Shown here: one piece after another, positions 11,992 to 19,249 of the stretch
Layout of the letters: each line of letters begins with the position of its first letter
How positions within the stretch are numbered: the stretch's first letter is position 1
Assembly: GCA_030753015.1 (NCBI GenBank)
Contig: JASMDC010000054.1
Location: forward strand, 1-20,519
Length of the DNA stretch: 20,519 nt
Origin: Candidatus Undinarchaeales archaeon
GTDB taxonomy: Archaea; SpSt-1190; JASMDC01
Direction of reading: 5' to 3'
Position numbers and translations under genes: made by a program
The notes under the pieces: model-generated
Databases searched by the model: none
What the model saw: only the letters and a program-made list of their open reading frames with translations
What the model was told of the DNA's origin: nothing

Positions 11992-12709
11992 CCATCAACC
12001 AGTAGCGCGTGTTCACCCGCAGCTTTGTGACCCACTCGTTCATATAGCTGAGCACTCCGATGCGCCGGGTCCGCAGGGCGAACCTGCCCTTGTGCACCGC
12101 ATCCAGCACGTCGTCGGTCGAGCCGGCATCGTCCTCGCTGAACAGCGTGACCCCGAGGGCCAGCTGGTCGAGCAGGTGTGCGTCGCTGCCCGCGACCCCC
12201 GGCAGTCCGGCCTTGCGTGCCAGGCGTGCCGCGGCCGAGTTGATCGGCGGGATCAGGGCGCAGTGCGAGTTGTAGACCTCCACGGCGTCGAACGGCACGG
12301 ACAGCGGTGCCCAGAGCACGCTGGCGCCCCAGAAGCCCGCGTACGGGTGTGCTGCAATGGCGATACCGCCCTCGTCGTGGACCCTGTCCACCAGCTCGGC
12401 GGGCGACAGCCGGTCGGTGTGCTCGATGGTCTCGGCGATCCCCAGCACCACCACGTCGCCCCGCGAGCACCGGGCCTCCTGTGCGGGGAGCGCGAGCATG
12501 TCGATTCCCTTCTCCGCAACGACCCTGGCCGCCTGCTGGCTGCCCGCAGCGCTGTTGTGGTCGGCGATGGCGATGCCCCGGAGCCCAAGCCGCGACGACT
12601 CGGCCACGATCTCGGGGACGGTGGGGAAACCGTCGTACTTCCACATCCGGATGCCCGAGTAGCACGAGTGGACGTGCAGGTCGAACGGGACGGTGAACTC
12701 GTCACCCAT
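11975..12709 (-). CDS. PHP-domain metal-dependent phosphoesterase
   Basis: A 244-residue protein with all the PHP-family metal motifs: DLHVHS (residues 10-15), ADHN with Asp50-His51, the Glu in PAQEA (Glu78), AAHPY with His121, and GSDAH with Asp176 and His178. PHP enzymes hydrolyse phosphoesters using two or three metals. The substrate is unknown; between two phosphatidyltransferase genes a lipid or nucleotide phosphate is conceivable but only inferred. It is soluble with no signal peptide. The start overlaps the DUF362 gene by eight bases, so it is translated as part of the operon. Confidence 0.9.
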   Translation of the reverse strand: MGDEFTVPFDLHVHSCYSGIRMWKYDGFPTVPEIVAESSRLGLRGIAIADHNSAAGSQQAARVVAEKGIDMLALPAQEARCSRGDVVVLGIAETIEHTDRLSPAELVDRVHDEGGIAIAAHPYAGFWGASVLWAPLSVPFDAVEVYNSHCALIPPINSAAARLARKAGLPGVAGSDAHLLDQLALGVTLFSEDDAGSTDDVLDAVHKGRFALRTRRIGVLSYMNEWVTKLRVNTRYWLMGETIG

Positions 12710-13838
12710 CCAGAAGCCACCTCAGCGAGCGGGTGTACCCCGCAGCGCCCTCCACGGGGCAGACGTTCCAGCAGATGCCGCAGCACAGGCACGTCGAGGA
12801 GTCGGTCCGGGGCGGCTCTCCCTTCGTCAGCGCGTCGACGGGACACGCATCCACGCAGTCGCCGCACCCGGTGCACTTGGCGGTGAACCGCGGGTACTGG
12901 AGGATCAGCCCGCCCGCGTTCTTGTTGATACTGCGCAGGTCGATGCCGAACCGGCGGACCAGGAAGTACTGCACCCGGGTCCAGTACTGCTGGATGAGGA
13001 GCGAGGGCGTGATGAACCGCGCACGTGCGAACCGCCGCGGCTCGGGGGCGTCACCCTCCACCGCGTACTCGAGCTGGCCCAGGCCCGCGTCGTGGGCGAG
13101 CACCAGGTGCCGCACGTCCTCCGGCTCGTACCCGGTGAGATGGGCGATGAAGGCGTCGATGGCCACCGGATCCAGGCACGCCGCCACCGCGTCCAGCGGT
13201 ACCGGGTCGCCCGTCATGGGCCCGTGGCCCTCCAGGCACGTGGTCATGTCCAGCACCGACAGGTCGGGCCGGGCCGCCTGTGCGATGTCGACGATGGCCT
13301 CGTTCACACCGGAGAGGTGGGTGCGCCACTTCTCGGTGTCGGGCACGGTACCGTGCATGTTCTTCACGGCGCCCGTGATGGTGGTGACGTTGTGGGTCTT
13401 TGCCACCGGGACGGAGATGACCGAGTCCACCTCGTCCAGCAGGGACGTCAGGTGTACGGTGTCCAGTGTCTGGGGCCGGGGTACCTCGTAATCCTTGGCA
13501 GGATAGGTGTCCAGGTCCACCAGCCGGACGTCCAGCTTCTTGGCCAGCGCGTCGACGCCCAGGGCGGAGAACACGTCGGCCGTCCTGAACGGCACGCCGC
13601 AGGACTCGCCGATCACCGGGGTAGCTCCCAGGGAGCGCACCACATCGACGATCCCCTCGACGACCTCGAGATTGGTTGTGACGCCGGTAGCGCTCACCGC
13701 CGGTCGCACGAAGTTGGGCTTCACGAGCACGACATCGCCTTCCGCCACCACCTCGCGCACGCCCGCGGCCTCCATGACCTCTCGCACCATGATGGGCACA
13801 AGACCGCCCTTGCGGACGCATATGGTGGGGAGGGTCAC
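12702..13838 (-). CDS. DUF362 protein with C-terminal two-cluster ferredoxin domain
   Basis: A 378-residue protein. GTG at 13838 is the preferred start, since it overlaps the previous stop as GTGA; the longer frame upstream is out-of-frame shadow of the phosphatidyltransferase. Residues 1-250 match DUF362 proteins (VVLVKPNFVRP, SVPVAKTHNVTTITGAVKN, CLEGHGPMTGDPVPLD). The C-terminus carries two [4Fe-4S] motifs: CTGCGDCVDACPVD (Cys322, 325, 328, 332) and CLCCGICWNVCPV (Cys350, 353, 356, 360). It is probably a cytoplasmic redox protein. Its position among isoprenoid and phospholipid genes hints at a role in lipid synthesis, such as electron supply to a lipid-modifying step, but this is inference. 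Confidence 0.9.
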   Translation of the reverse strand: MTLPTICVRKGGLVPIMVREVMEAAGVREVVAEGDVVLVKPNFVRPAVSATGVTTNLEVVEGIVDVVRSLGATPVIGESCGVPFRTADVFSALGVDALAKKLDVRLVDLDTYPAKDYEVPRPQTLDTVHLTSLLDEVDSVISVPVAKTHNVTTITGAVKNMHGTVPDTEKWRTHLSGVNEAIVDIAQAARPDLSVLDMTTCLEGHGPMTGDPVPLDAVAACLDPVAIDAFIAHLTGYEPEDVRHLVLAHDAGLGQLEYAVEGDAPEPRRFARARFITPSLLIQQYWTRVQYFLVRRFGIDLRSINKNAGGLILQYPRFTAKCTGCGDCVDACPVDALTKGEPPRTDSSTCLCCGICWNVCPVEGAAGYTRSLRWLLDG

Positions 13839-14431
13839 GCGGCCAGCTCCTTGCGCAGGGTGTTGGCCTGGAGGACCAGCAGTGCCACGTAGATGATGAT
13901 GATAGCGTAGAATGCCAGGTCGAACCTGCCCAGGACCCACCCGAGCAAGACCACGGCGCGGCCGCCGGTGGCCTCCACGGTGTCGATGTCCCAGTCGAGC
14001 TTGAGCCTCAGGCGCACGTAGTCGATGAGCATGAACAGGAAGAGCGCTGTAAGCGCCAGGATGGGCTCCACGCGGTTTGTGGCGGCCAATGCTGCGAACA
14101 GGGCGAACACAGTAACCCGGTCCACGAGCCGGTCGAGCAGCGCGCCGCTCTTCGATGTGGTGCCGGTGAGCCGGGCGAGCGAGCCGTCGAACCCGTCGAG
14201 CACCCACGAGAGCACCACCAACGCCATGGCCAGGTCGAGCTCGCCACGTGACACGAGGACGTGGACCGCCGCCGCCGTGACCAGCAGCGAGAGCAGCGTG
14301 ACGGTATTGGGCGTGACGCCCAGACGGGCCAGCACCCGGCAAACAGGGGTGAGGTACGGGTCGAAGAACGACACGCGCAGCTCCTCGCCCCCGCCCGGGG
14401 CGCCCATGAGCCTGACGGCTAGATCAGCCAT
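13835..14431 (-). CDS. CDP-alcohol phosphatidyltransferase (first of two)
   Basis: ATG at 14431 is chosen because it overlaps the DUF35 stop by eight bases; this gives 198 residues. The signature is complete: Asp79-x2-Asp82-Gly83-x2-Ala86-Arg87-x8-Gly96-x3-Asp100-x3-Asp104. Hydrophobic segments lie at about 45-60, 66-78, 106-135 and 160-185. The start SFFDPYLTPVCRVLARLGVTPN resembles the N-terminal helix of the family. It makes a phospholipid head group on a CDP-activated lipid; which one is not visible. A paralogue closes the same operon, and the two differ enough to suggest different substrates. Confidence 0.9.
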   Translation of the reverse strand: MADLAVRLMGAPGGGEELRVSFFDPYLTPVCRVLARLGVTPNTVTLLSLLVTAAAVHVLVSRGELDLAMALVVLSWVLDGFDGSLARLTGTTSKSGALLDRLVDRVTVFALFAALAATNRVEPILALTALFLFMLIDYVRLRLKLDWDIDTVEATGGRAVVLLGWVLGRFDLAFYAIIIIYVALLVLQANTLRKELAA

Positions 14432-14816
14432 TATCAACGCGGAACTTGTAGCCGTAATGTATGATGCCGGTCTTCCCGTCCTCACAGATCTTGCGGAAGG
14501 TCATTGCGACCCTGTCGCCGATCTTGATGGTCTCGGGATCGGTACCGACGACCTGTGCGGTGATCATGGGACCCTCGTCCAGTTTCACCACGGCCACGGC
14601 GTACGGTGCGTCCTTCCCGAAGCCCGCCGGGGCCACACGGACCACTGTGTTGGTGTACACCTCGCCCTTACCCGAGAACGTGAAGTCCTCGATGTTGGTG
14701 GAACCGCAGTCGCAGAAGGTGGTCCGCGGGAAGTGGAGCTTCTTGCACTTCTCGCACTTGGAACCGGTCAGGTTGTACTTGCCGAACTTCTCTCTCCAGA
14801 GGCTTGCAACGCGCAT
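14424..14816 (-). CDS. DUF35 OB-fold/zinc-ribbon protein of the thiolase-HMG-CoA synthase complex
   Basis: A 130-residue protein. The N-terminal helix (ASLWREKFGKYNL) is followed by a zinc ribbon with Cys21-x2-Cys24 and Cys35-x-Cys37, then an OB-fold (EVYTNTVVRVAP, YAVAVVKLDEGP, IGDRVAMTFRKI). In methanogenic archaea a protein of this family holds acetoacetyl-CoA thiolase and HMG-CoA synthase together and lets the intermediate pass between their active sites. The gene follows the thiolase gene by one base, exactly in that context. Confidence 0.93.
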   Translation of the reverse strand: MRVASLWREKFGKYNLTGSKCEKCKKLHFPRTTFCDCGSTNIEDFTFSGKGEVYTNTVVRVAPAGFGKDAPYAVAVVKLDEGPMITAQVVGTDPETIKIGDRVAMTFRKICEDGKTGIIHYGYKFRVDNG

Positions 14817-14817
14817 C

Positions 14818-15978
14818 TTAGTCCCTCCCCATGATGTTCACGATCGCTGTTCCGCCCGACCCACCGACGTTGTGGATCATGGCGCGGGTGGCGCCGTCGA
14901 CCTGACGGCCGCCGGCCTCGCCACGGAGCTGTAGCATGACCTCGTAGATCTGGGCGATGCCCGTGGCGCCCACCGGGTGGCCCTTGGACTTGAGGCCGCC
15001 GGAGGCGTTGACCGGGATCCTGCCGTCCCGGGCCGTGACGCCCTCCTCGGTGGCGGGTCCTGCCTTGCCCTTCTCGATGAACCCGAGGTCCTCGATAGCG
15101 AGCAGCTCGGCGATGGTGAAACAGTCGTGCACCTCGACCAGATCGATGTCCTTGGGGGTGAGCTTGGCGTTCTTGAAGGCCATCTTCCCCGCGGCCACCG
15201 TGGCCTCGAGCGTGGTGAGAGTGACCCTGTTGTGGAGGGCGATCGAGTCCGAGCCCTGCCCGGAGCCCTGGAAGTAGACGGGCGTGTCGGTGAGCTTCTT
15301 GGCGATGGACTCCTTGGAGATAACCACGGCCGCTGCACCATCGGAGATGGGCGAGCAGTTAAGGAGCCTGATCGGGTCGGACACCAGCGCTGACTTCAGC
15401 ACCTTCTCGATGGAGAGGGGGAACCGGAACTGCGCATTAGGGTTGAGCACCCCATTGTCGTGGTTCTTCACCGCGACCGCGGCCATCTGCTCCTCGGTAG
15501 TGCCGAACTCGTGCATGTGCCGTCGCGCCAGCATGGCGTAGAGGGCGGGGAACGTCACGCCGAAGTACGCCTCCCAATCACCGTCGGCGGCCATGGCAAG
15601 GCCGCTGGTGACGTTCTCTGGGGGCAGGTCGGTCATCTTCTCCACGCCCACGCACAGCACGGTGTCGTACGCGCCAGCGAGGATCGAGAGGTGGCCCATG
15701 CGCGCGGCCAGGCCGCCGGAGGCGCACGCGGCCTCGACCCTCGTCGAGGGCTTGGGGGCCAGGTGCAGTTCGCGGGAGATCAGGGAGGCCAGGTGCTCCT
15801 GACCGTTGAAGTACCCTCCCGCCATGTTGCCGATGAACAGGGCGTCCACGTCCTTGGGGCCGATGCCGGCATTCTTCATGGCCTTGCGTCCGGCCTCCAC
15901 GGCAAGCTCCCTCAAAGAGAGGTTCCAGTGCTCGCCGAAGCTGGTCATGGCACCGTCCACGACTGCGACTCGTTCCAT
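14818..15978 (-). CDS. Acetyl-CoA C-acetyltransferase (archaeal thiolase)
   Basis: A 386-residue thiolase, typical of the archaeal SCP2-type family. It condenses two acetyl-CoA to acetoacetyl-CoA, the first step of the mevalonate pathway. The nucleophile is Cys85 in EAACASGG. HDCF is at residues 284-287, the catalytic His334 in GHPVGATG, and the end reads NVGGSGGTAIVNI where other thiolases have a Cys-Gly-Gly loop, as usual for this subfamily. The start lies two bases after the HMG-CoA synthase stop and the stop one base before the DUF35 gene, so the three are co-translated. Confidence 0.95.
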   Translation of the reverse strand: MERVAVVDGAMTSFGEHWNLSLRELAVEAGRKAMKNAGIGPKDVDALFIGNMAGGYFNGQEHLASLISRELHLAPKPSTRVEAACASGGLAARMGHLSILAGAYDTVLCVGVEKMTDLPPENVTSGLAMAADGDWEAYFGVTFPALYAMLARRHMHEFGTTEEQMAAVAVKNHDNGVLNPNAQFRFPLSIEKVLKSALVSDPIRLLNCSPISDGAAAVVISKESIAKKLTDTPVYFQGSGQGSDSIALHNRVTLTTLEATVAAGKMAFKNAKLTPKDIDLVEVHDCFTIAELLAIEDLGFIEKGKAGPATEEGVTARDGRIPVNASGGLKSKGHPVGATGIAQIYEVMLQLRGEAGGRQVDGATRAMIHNVGGSGGTAIVNIMGRD

Positions 15979-15980
15979 CT

Positions 15981-17036
15981 TCAGTCCTCCATCATCAGGA
16001 GCTTCCCACGGTTCTTGGTGTACATACCATAGGAGACATACTCCTTGTTGTCTATGTAGCTGCGCACCGTCGGTGCGAGATCGCGCTTCGCTTCGATGCC
16101 GTCGAGCACTTCAATGGAGAAGGCGTCGCTTCCGGCACCCGAGCCGAAGCTGGTGACAAGGATGCGGTCGCCGGGCTTGGCGACGTCGAGCACCGCGGCA
16201 AGCCCCAGGATCGAGGCGCCTGAGTAGGTGTTGCCGATCTCGCCCACGAGGATACCGGGCGCGATCTGCTCCTTGGTGAATCCGAGCATCTTGGCCACGT
16301 TCCGGGGGAACTTGCCGTTGGGCTGGTGGAACACCGCATAGTCGAAGTCCTTGGGTCCCACGTCGAGGTCCTCGAACAGGCCCTGGGTGGCGGATACTAT
16401 GTGGTTGAAGTACGCGGGTTTTCCCGTGAACCGGAACCCGTGCCGCGGGTATGGCACGTTCTCCCGGCGCCAGAAGTCGGGAGTGTCGGTGGTGTACGAG
16501 TGGACGCCATGGAACTTGGCGATGGTGTTCTTGTTGACCTTGCCGATGATGAACATTGCGCCACCGGAGGCGGCTGTGTACTCAAGGGGGTCGCCGGGCG
16601 CGCCCTGTGCCGTATCGGCACCGCCGCCCAGACCGTACTCGATCATACCCGAGCCCACCAGGCCGATGCATGTCTGGATCGCGGCCGTACCGGCCTTGCA
16701 CGCGAACTGGTAGTCCGCGGAGGTGAGGTCCGGGGTGGCCCCCACGGCCTCGGCCACGATCGTCCCGCTGGGTTTCACCGCGTACGGATGGGACTCGCTT
16801 CCCACGAACACGGCACCGATGAGCGTCGGGTCGATACCCGCCCGCGCCATCGCGTTCCTTGACGCCTCCACGGAGATGGTGACAGTGTCCTCGTCGGAGT
16901 CGGCGACCGCCTTCTCCTTCACGAGGAGGCCCTTTGAGAGCACATTGGAATCCTGGCCCCACACCGCGGCGATCGAATCTACCGTGATGCGGGAGCGCGG
17001 GATATAGATGCCATAACCTTCGATTCCTACGTTCAA
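15981..17036 (-). CDS. Hydroxymethylglutaryl-CoA synthase (archaeal)
   Basis: A 351-residue protein, standard archaeal length. It condenses acetyl-CoA with acetoacetyl-CoA to HMG-CoA, the committed supply for archaeal isoprenoid lipids. The catalytic triad is visible: Glu81 in VGSESHP, Cys113 in FACKAGTAA, and His237 in FHQPNGKFP. The N-terminus ([15 protein letters not shown]) and [11 protein letters not shown] fit the family. It follows the 52-codon ORF by 27 bases, and the thiolase and DUF35 genes come directly after. The promoter is most likely the one at 17243-17258. Confidence 0.96.
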   Translation of the reverse strand: MNVGIEGYGIYIPRSRITVDSIAAVWGQDSNVLSKGLLVKEKAVADSDEDTVTISVEASRNAMARAGIDPTLIGAVFVGSESHPYAVKPSGTIVAEAVGATPDLTSADYQFACKAGTAAIQTCIGLVGSGMIEYGLGGGADTAQGAPGDPLEYTAASGGAMFIIGKVNKNTIAKFHGVHSYTTDTPDFWRRENVPYPRHGFRFTGKPAYFNHIVSATQGLFEDLDVGPKDFDYAVFHQPNGKFPRNVAKMLGFTKEQIAPGILVGEIGNTYSGASILGLAAVLDVAKPGDRILVTSFGSGAGSDAFSIEVLDGIEAKRDLAPTVRSYIDNKEYVSYGMYTKNRGKLLMMED

Positions 17037-17063
17037 ATCGATCCGCCTCTTGTTGATGATATC

Positions 17064-17222
17064 CTAGACGTTCTCGAGCGACAGGTCGCATATCTGGACC
17101 TTCTCTGCCAAGAACCGCTCCTGGATGGCACACTTCACGTCATCATCGATCCACAGGGCCGCAGTATCGAGGTCCTCGCGTGCGTTTTCGATGTACGCCT
17201 CGATGATGAGCTTAATGGCCAT
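17064..17222 (-). CDS. Small ORF (52 aa) leading the mevalonate operon
   Basis: ATG at 17222 to TAG at 17064 encodes MAIKLIIEAYIENAREDLDT, then AALWIDDDVKCAIQERFLAE, and KVQICDLSLENV. It is acidic, helical in outlook, with two cysteines. The start is 21-30 bases from the shared TATA-like box at 17243-17252, as expected for a leaderless message, and the HMG-CoA synthase starts 27 bases after its stop. I recognise no family. Composition and position support a real gene, but conservation in other genomes is not known to me. Confidence 0.5.
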   Translation of the reverse strand: MAIKLIIEAYIENAREDLDTAALWIDDDVKCAIQERFLAEKVQICDLSLENV

Positions 17223-17242
17223 GTCTGTGAGGGGAGTACGTT

Positions 17243-17258
17243 GCTTTTTATCTTTATC
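17243..17258. promoter_or_regulatory. Divergent promoter region between the mevalonate operon and the 17280 gene
   Basis: The AT-rich gctttttatctttatccc lies 21-36 bases before both starts (17222 minus, 17280 plus). A single box, read on both strands (GATAAAGATAAAAAGC on the minus), could serve both directions; a second box cttaaaag lies at 17264-17271. Confidence 0.5.
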
Positions 17259-17279
17259 CCGTGCTTAAAAGACGGTACC

Positions 17280-17828
17280 ATGGCGTTGAGCGAGTCCCTG
17301 GCCCGGCGGTTACACCCTGACGTGTTCAAGGCATTGGAGCAGTCCAGTTCAAAGGCTGAGGAGCTGGAGACAGAGCTTGCCGCCGCGAAAGAGGAGGGCG
17401 GACGTCTCTCCGAGCGCGTGGCGGACCTGGAGGGACAGGTCGCGACGCTCACGATGGAGATGAACGGCGTCGCAGTCTACGTCTGGCGCTCATCCGACCT
17501 CAACGAGGTGGACCGCATCATCCTCTCCAAGATCCATGCTGCGGGGGGCACGCTCCACACGGGCGAGATCCTGCGCGACATAGCCGCCACCAAGTCACTC
17601 ACTCTGGGGACGCTGGACAAGCTCTTCAGGCTGGGGTTGCTGTCCGAGAAGGAAGAGGACGCCAAGCTCTCGCCCTGGGCCAAGCGCCTCATGGACCTCT
17701 CCGCCGACTACCGCGCAGCCGTGGGCACCGGTGTGGGCGGGAAGGAACAGGACGAGGCCGCTGAGGACGAGGATGGGACGGACGAGAAGCCGGAGGAAGA
17801 ACCGACCATCACCGTTCCCGGCGCCTAG
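17280..17828 (+). CDS. Coiled-coil protein with winged-helix-like domain
   Basis: The start at 17280 is chosen over an in-frame ATG at 17241, which would lie before the TATA region. It has 182 residues. Residues 20-65 are a coiled coil (QSSSKAEELETELAAAKEEG, then RLSERVADLEGQVATLTMEM). Residues 75-140 look like a winged helix (EVDRIILSKIHAAGGTLHTG, then EILRDIAATKSLTLGTLDKL, FRLGLLS). The tail from about 155 is very acidic (EDEDGTDEKPEEEP). It could be a DNA-binding regulator with a dimerising coiled coil, perhaps of the adjacent operon, but no family is recognised. It ends 12 bases from the convergent lipoprotein gene. Confidence 0.85.
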   Translation: MALSESLARRLHPDVFKALEQSSSKAEELETELAAAKEEGGRLSERVADLEGQVATLTMEMNGVAVYVWRSSDLNEVDRIILSKIHAAGGTLHTGEILRDIAATKSLTLGTLDKLFRLGLLSEKEEDAKLSPWAKRLMDLSADYRAAVGTGVGGKEQDEAAEDEDGTDEKPEEEPTITVPGA

Positions 17829-17840
17829 CACGGCGTCGTT

Positions 17841-18308
17841 CTACCGTCGGCACCGGCCGCTGGAGAAGTACATGTGCTCGCTCTGCTCCGTAAGCTCCTT
17901 CTTCGTGGCCAGGTCGTAGAGGTTACGTGTCTTCTGGAGAGCCGCGATGGCGTCGTTGCTGAAACACTTGCCATCGTCCCAGCCCCACCCACGCATGACA
18001 CAGCAGGCGCACTTCAGGCCCTCGTCCTCGGAGAGCTTGTAGCAGTCACCCCACTTGCTGTACCCGTTGTCGAGGTGCACGTACAGGGTCTTGGGATTGC
18101 CCAGGACGTTCAGGTCCTTCTTCTCGAGGCACCATTCCTGCTGTCCGGAGCGTTCGAGGATCTGGTAGCACTTGTCGCACGAGGTCGATACGTCGAGGCC
18201 CATGCTCTTCACACCCTTGCAGACCTCGTTCTCCACGTTGTGGAGGCAGCCTGCCAAAAGGATGGTGGCGAGCCCCAGGAGCACGAGCAGCATCTTACGT
18301 TCTACCAT
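17841..18308 (-). CDS. Secreted cysteine-rich lipoprotein
   Basis: The start at 18308 gives 155 residues beginning MVERKMLLVLLGLATILLAG with Cys21 completing a lipobox (LAGC). A positively charged n-region and hydrophobic core precede it, so it should be exported and anchored by lipid outside the cell. The mature part holds about 11 further cysteines, several paired as CDKC, CACC and KC, which suggests disulfides or metal binding. I recognise no family. A TATA box (rc of tcatatacta) at 18331-18340 fits the start. The longer frame upstream covers the promoter of the divergent adenylate kinase and is not used. Confidence 0.85.
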   Translation of the reverse strand: MVERKMLLVLLGLATILLAGCLHNVENEVCKGVKSMGLDVSTSCDKCYQILERSGQQEWCLEKKDLNVLGNPKTLYVHLDNGYSKWGDCYKLSEDEGLKCACCVMRGWGWDDGKCFSNDAIAALQKTRNLYDLATKKELTEQSEHMYFSSGRCRR

Positions 18309-18330
18309 GTCAGATCCACGTCCGGGCCTT

Positions 18331-18340
18331 TCATATACTA
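18331..18340 (-). promoter_or_regulatory. TATA box of the lipoprotein gene
   Basis: TAGTATATGA on the minus strand stands 23-32 bases before the ATG at 18308. Confidence 0.55.
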
Positions 18341-18399
18341 TCTGTACACTGCATTTGAAATAGATTGCCCCTTGTCGAACGTTTCGGCCCACCGCAACC

Positions 18400-18407
18400 T
18401 TAATATA
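18400..18407 (+). promoter_or_regulatory. TATA box of adkA
   Basis: ttaatata lies 26-33 bases before ATG at 18433, indicating a leaderless transcript. Confidence 0.65.
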
Positions 18408-18432
18408 CCCCCTCGCCCGCTCGACCTCTCCA

Positions 18433-19059
18433 ATGCCCGTTATATGTGTCGGTGGAGTCGCCGGCGTTGGCAAGAGCACGATCATCGACGAGGCACGGGA
18501 CCGGCTCGAGGCCGACGGGTACAACGTCTACAGCGTGGGCTCTTTCATGTTCGAGGAGGCGGAGCGAAGGGGACTGGTGGAGGACCGGGACCAGATGCGC
18601 TTTCTGGACGAGGGCGTCCAGGACCAGTTGAAGGACTACGCCGTGGACCAGCTCATCGAACGGTCGGCGGAGGGCGAGAACATCGTGCTCGACTCGCACT
18701 ATGTCATCCCGACGCCCGACGGGTACCTGTCGGGACTGCCTGACGAGGACCTGGAACGTATCGGCGTGGACGCCTACGTGCTCCTGTGCGCGGACCCCCA
18801 AGTGATCTCCGAGCGGCGGGTGAGCGATCCCTCCCGCCAGCGGGACATGGACCCCCTCGACGAGATCGAACGGGACCTGTACAACGAGAGCGAGAAGGCG
18901 CACGAGGTCGCTGCGAAGACCCACGTCCCGCTCTACGTCATCGATACCACGCACGACGATCCGAGCGGGTACGGCGAGCGGTTATCTGCGGTCATCGACG
19001 ACATCGGCGGGCGGACCGGGTACGACGCCGGTGGAACGGACGCCTACGCCCTGTCCTGA
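18433..19059 (+). CDS. adkA: Archaeal adenylate kinase
   Basis: A 208-residue protein of the archaeal AdkA type, interconverting ATP + AMP and 2 ADP in the cytoplasm. The P-loop is GGVAGVGKST (residues 7-16). Further family marks are VGSFMFEEAERRGLVEDRDQ (about 34-53), the Walker-B-like NIVLDSHYVIPTPDGYLSGL in the middle, and RRVSDPSRQRDMDP where AdkA has its lid arginines. The last about 15 residues (GYDAGGTDAYALS) are an unusual tail. The gene stands alone, read divergently from the lipoprotein gene. Confidence 0.93.
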   Translation: MPVICVGGVAGVGKSTIIDEARDRLEADGYNVYSVGSFMFEEAERRGLVEDRDQMRFLDEGVQDQLKDYAVDQLIERSAEGENIVLDSHYVIPTPDGYLSGLPDEDLERIGVDAYVLLCADPQVISERRVSDPSRQRDMDPLDEIERDLYNESEKAHEVAAKTHVPLYVIDTTHDDPSGYGERLSAVIDDIGGRTGYDAGGTDAYALS

Positions 19060-19090
19060 CCGGGCCTACTACCTGACCCCGTCGTTCAAC

Positions 19091-19205
19091 GATATATACC
19101 AAAGGGGGGTGGCTTGCCAGTATCCGAGTTTGCCTCTTACCTATCGGATCTGGTTTCCCTCCGGGAAACAAGGTCTTCATACCACGCCTGAAGGAGGTGG
19201 ATTTT
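19091..19205 (+). ncRNA. Possible small structured RNA
   Basis: A TATA box (gatatatacc) at 19091-19100 has no start codon after it. The expected transcript from about 19120 contains two stems: ATCCGA/TCGGAT (19122-19127 with 19144-19149) and a longer one 19147-19158 with 19164-19175 (GTTTCC/GGAAAC, plus GATCT/AGGTC around one mismatch). The stems share three bases, so they may alternate. A run of T with flanking A/C (attttct) at 19201-19207 could end it. Further pairing between GGGGTGG (19106) and CCACGCC (19182) exists but would lie partly before the transcript start. No coding frame in it is convincing. The class is unknown. Confidence 0.35.
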
Positions 19206-19216
19206 CTAACTCAAAC

Positions 19217-19226
19217 CCTTTATAAT
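19217..19226 (+). promoter_or_regulatory. TATA box of the M20 peptidase gene
   Basis: ccctttataatatta lies about 24-33 bases before ATG at 19250, suggesting a leaderless message. Confidence 0.6.
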
Positions 19227-19249
19227 ATTACCATCGGTCCCTGTGCACC

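Noticed and set aside
11510-12886. Long plus-strand frame antisense to the PHP and phosphatidyltransferase genes, and the similar one at 12693-13892
   Set aside because: Both are opposite to genes with complete catalytic motifs, and their products are Arg/Pro/Gly-rich without recognisable domains.
19100-19190. A tRNA or C/D-box RNA in the adkA-M20 interval
   Set aside because: There is no T-loop consensus or cloverleaf, and no paired C and D boxes were found.
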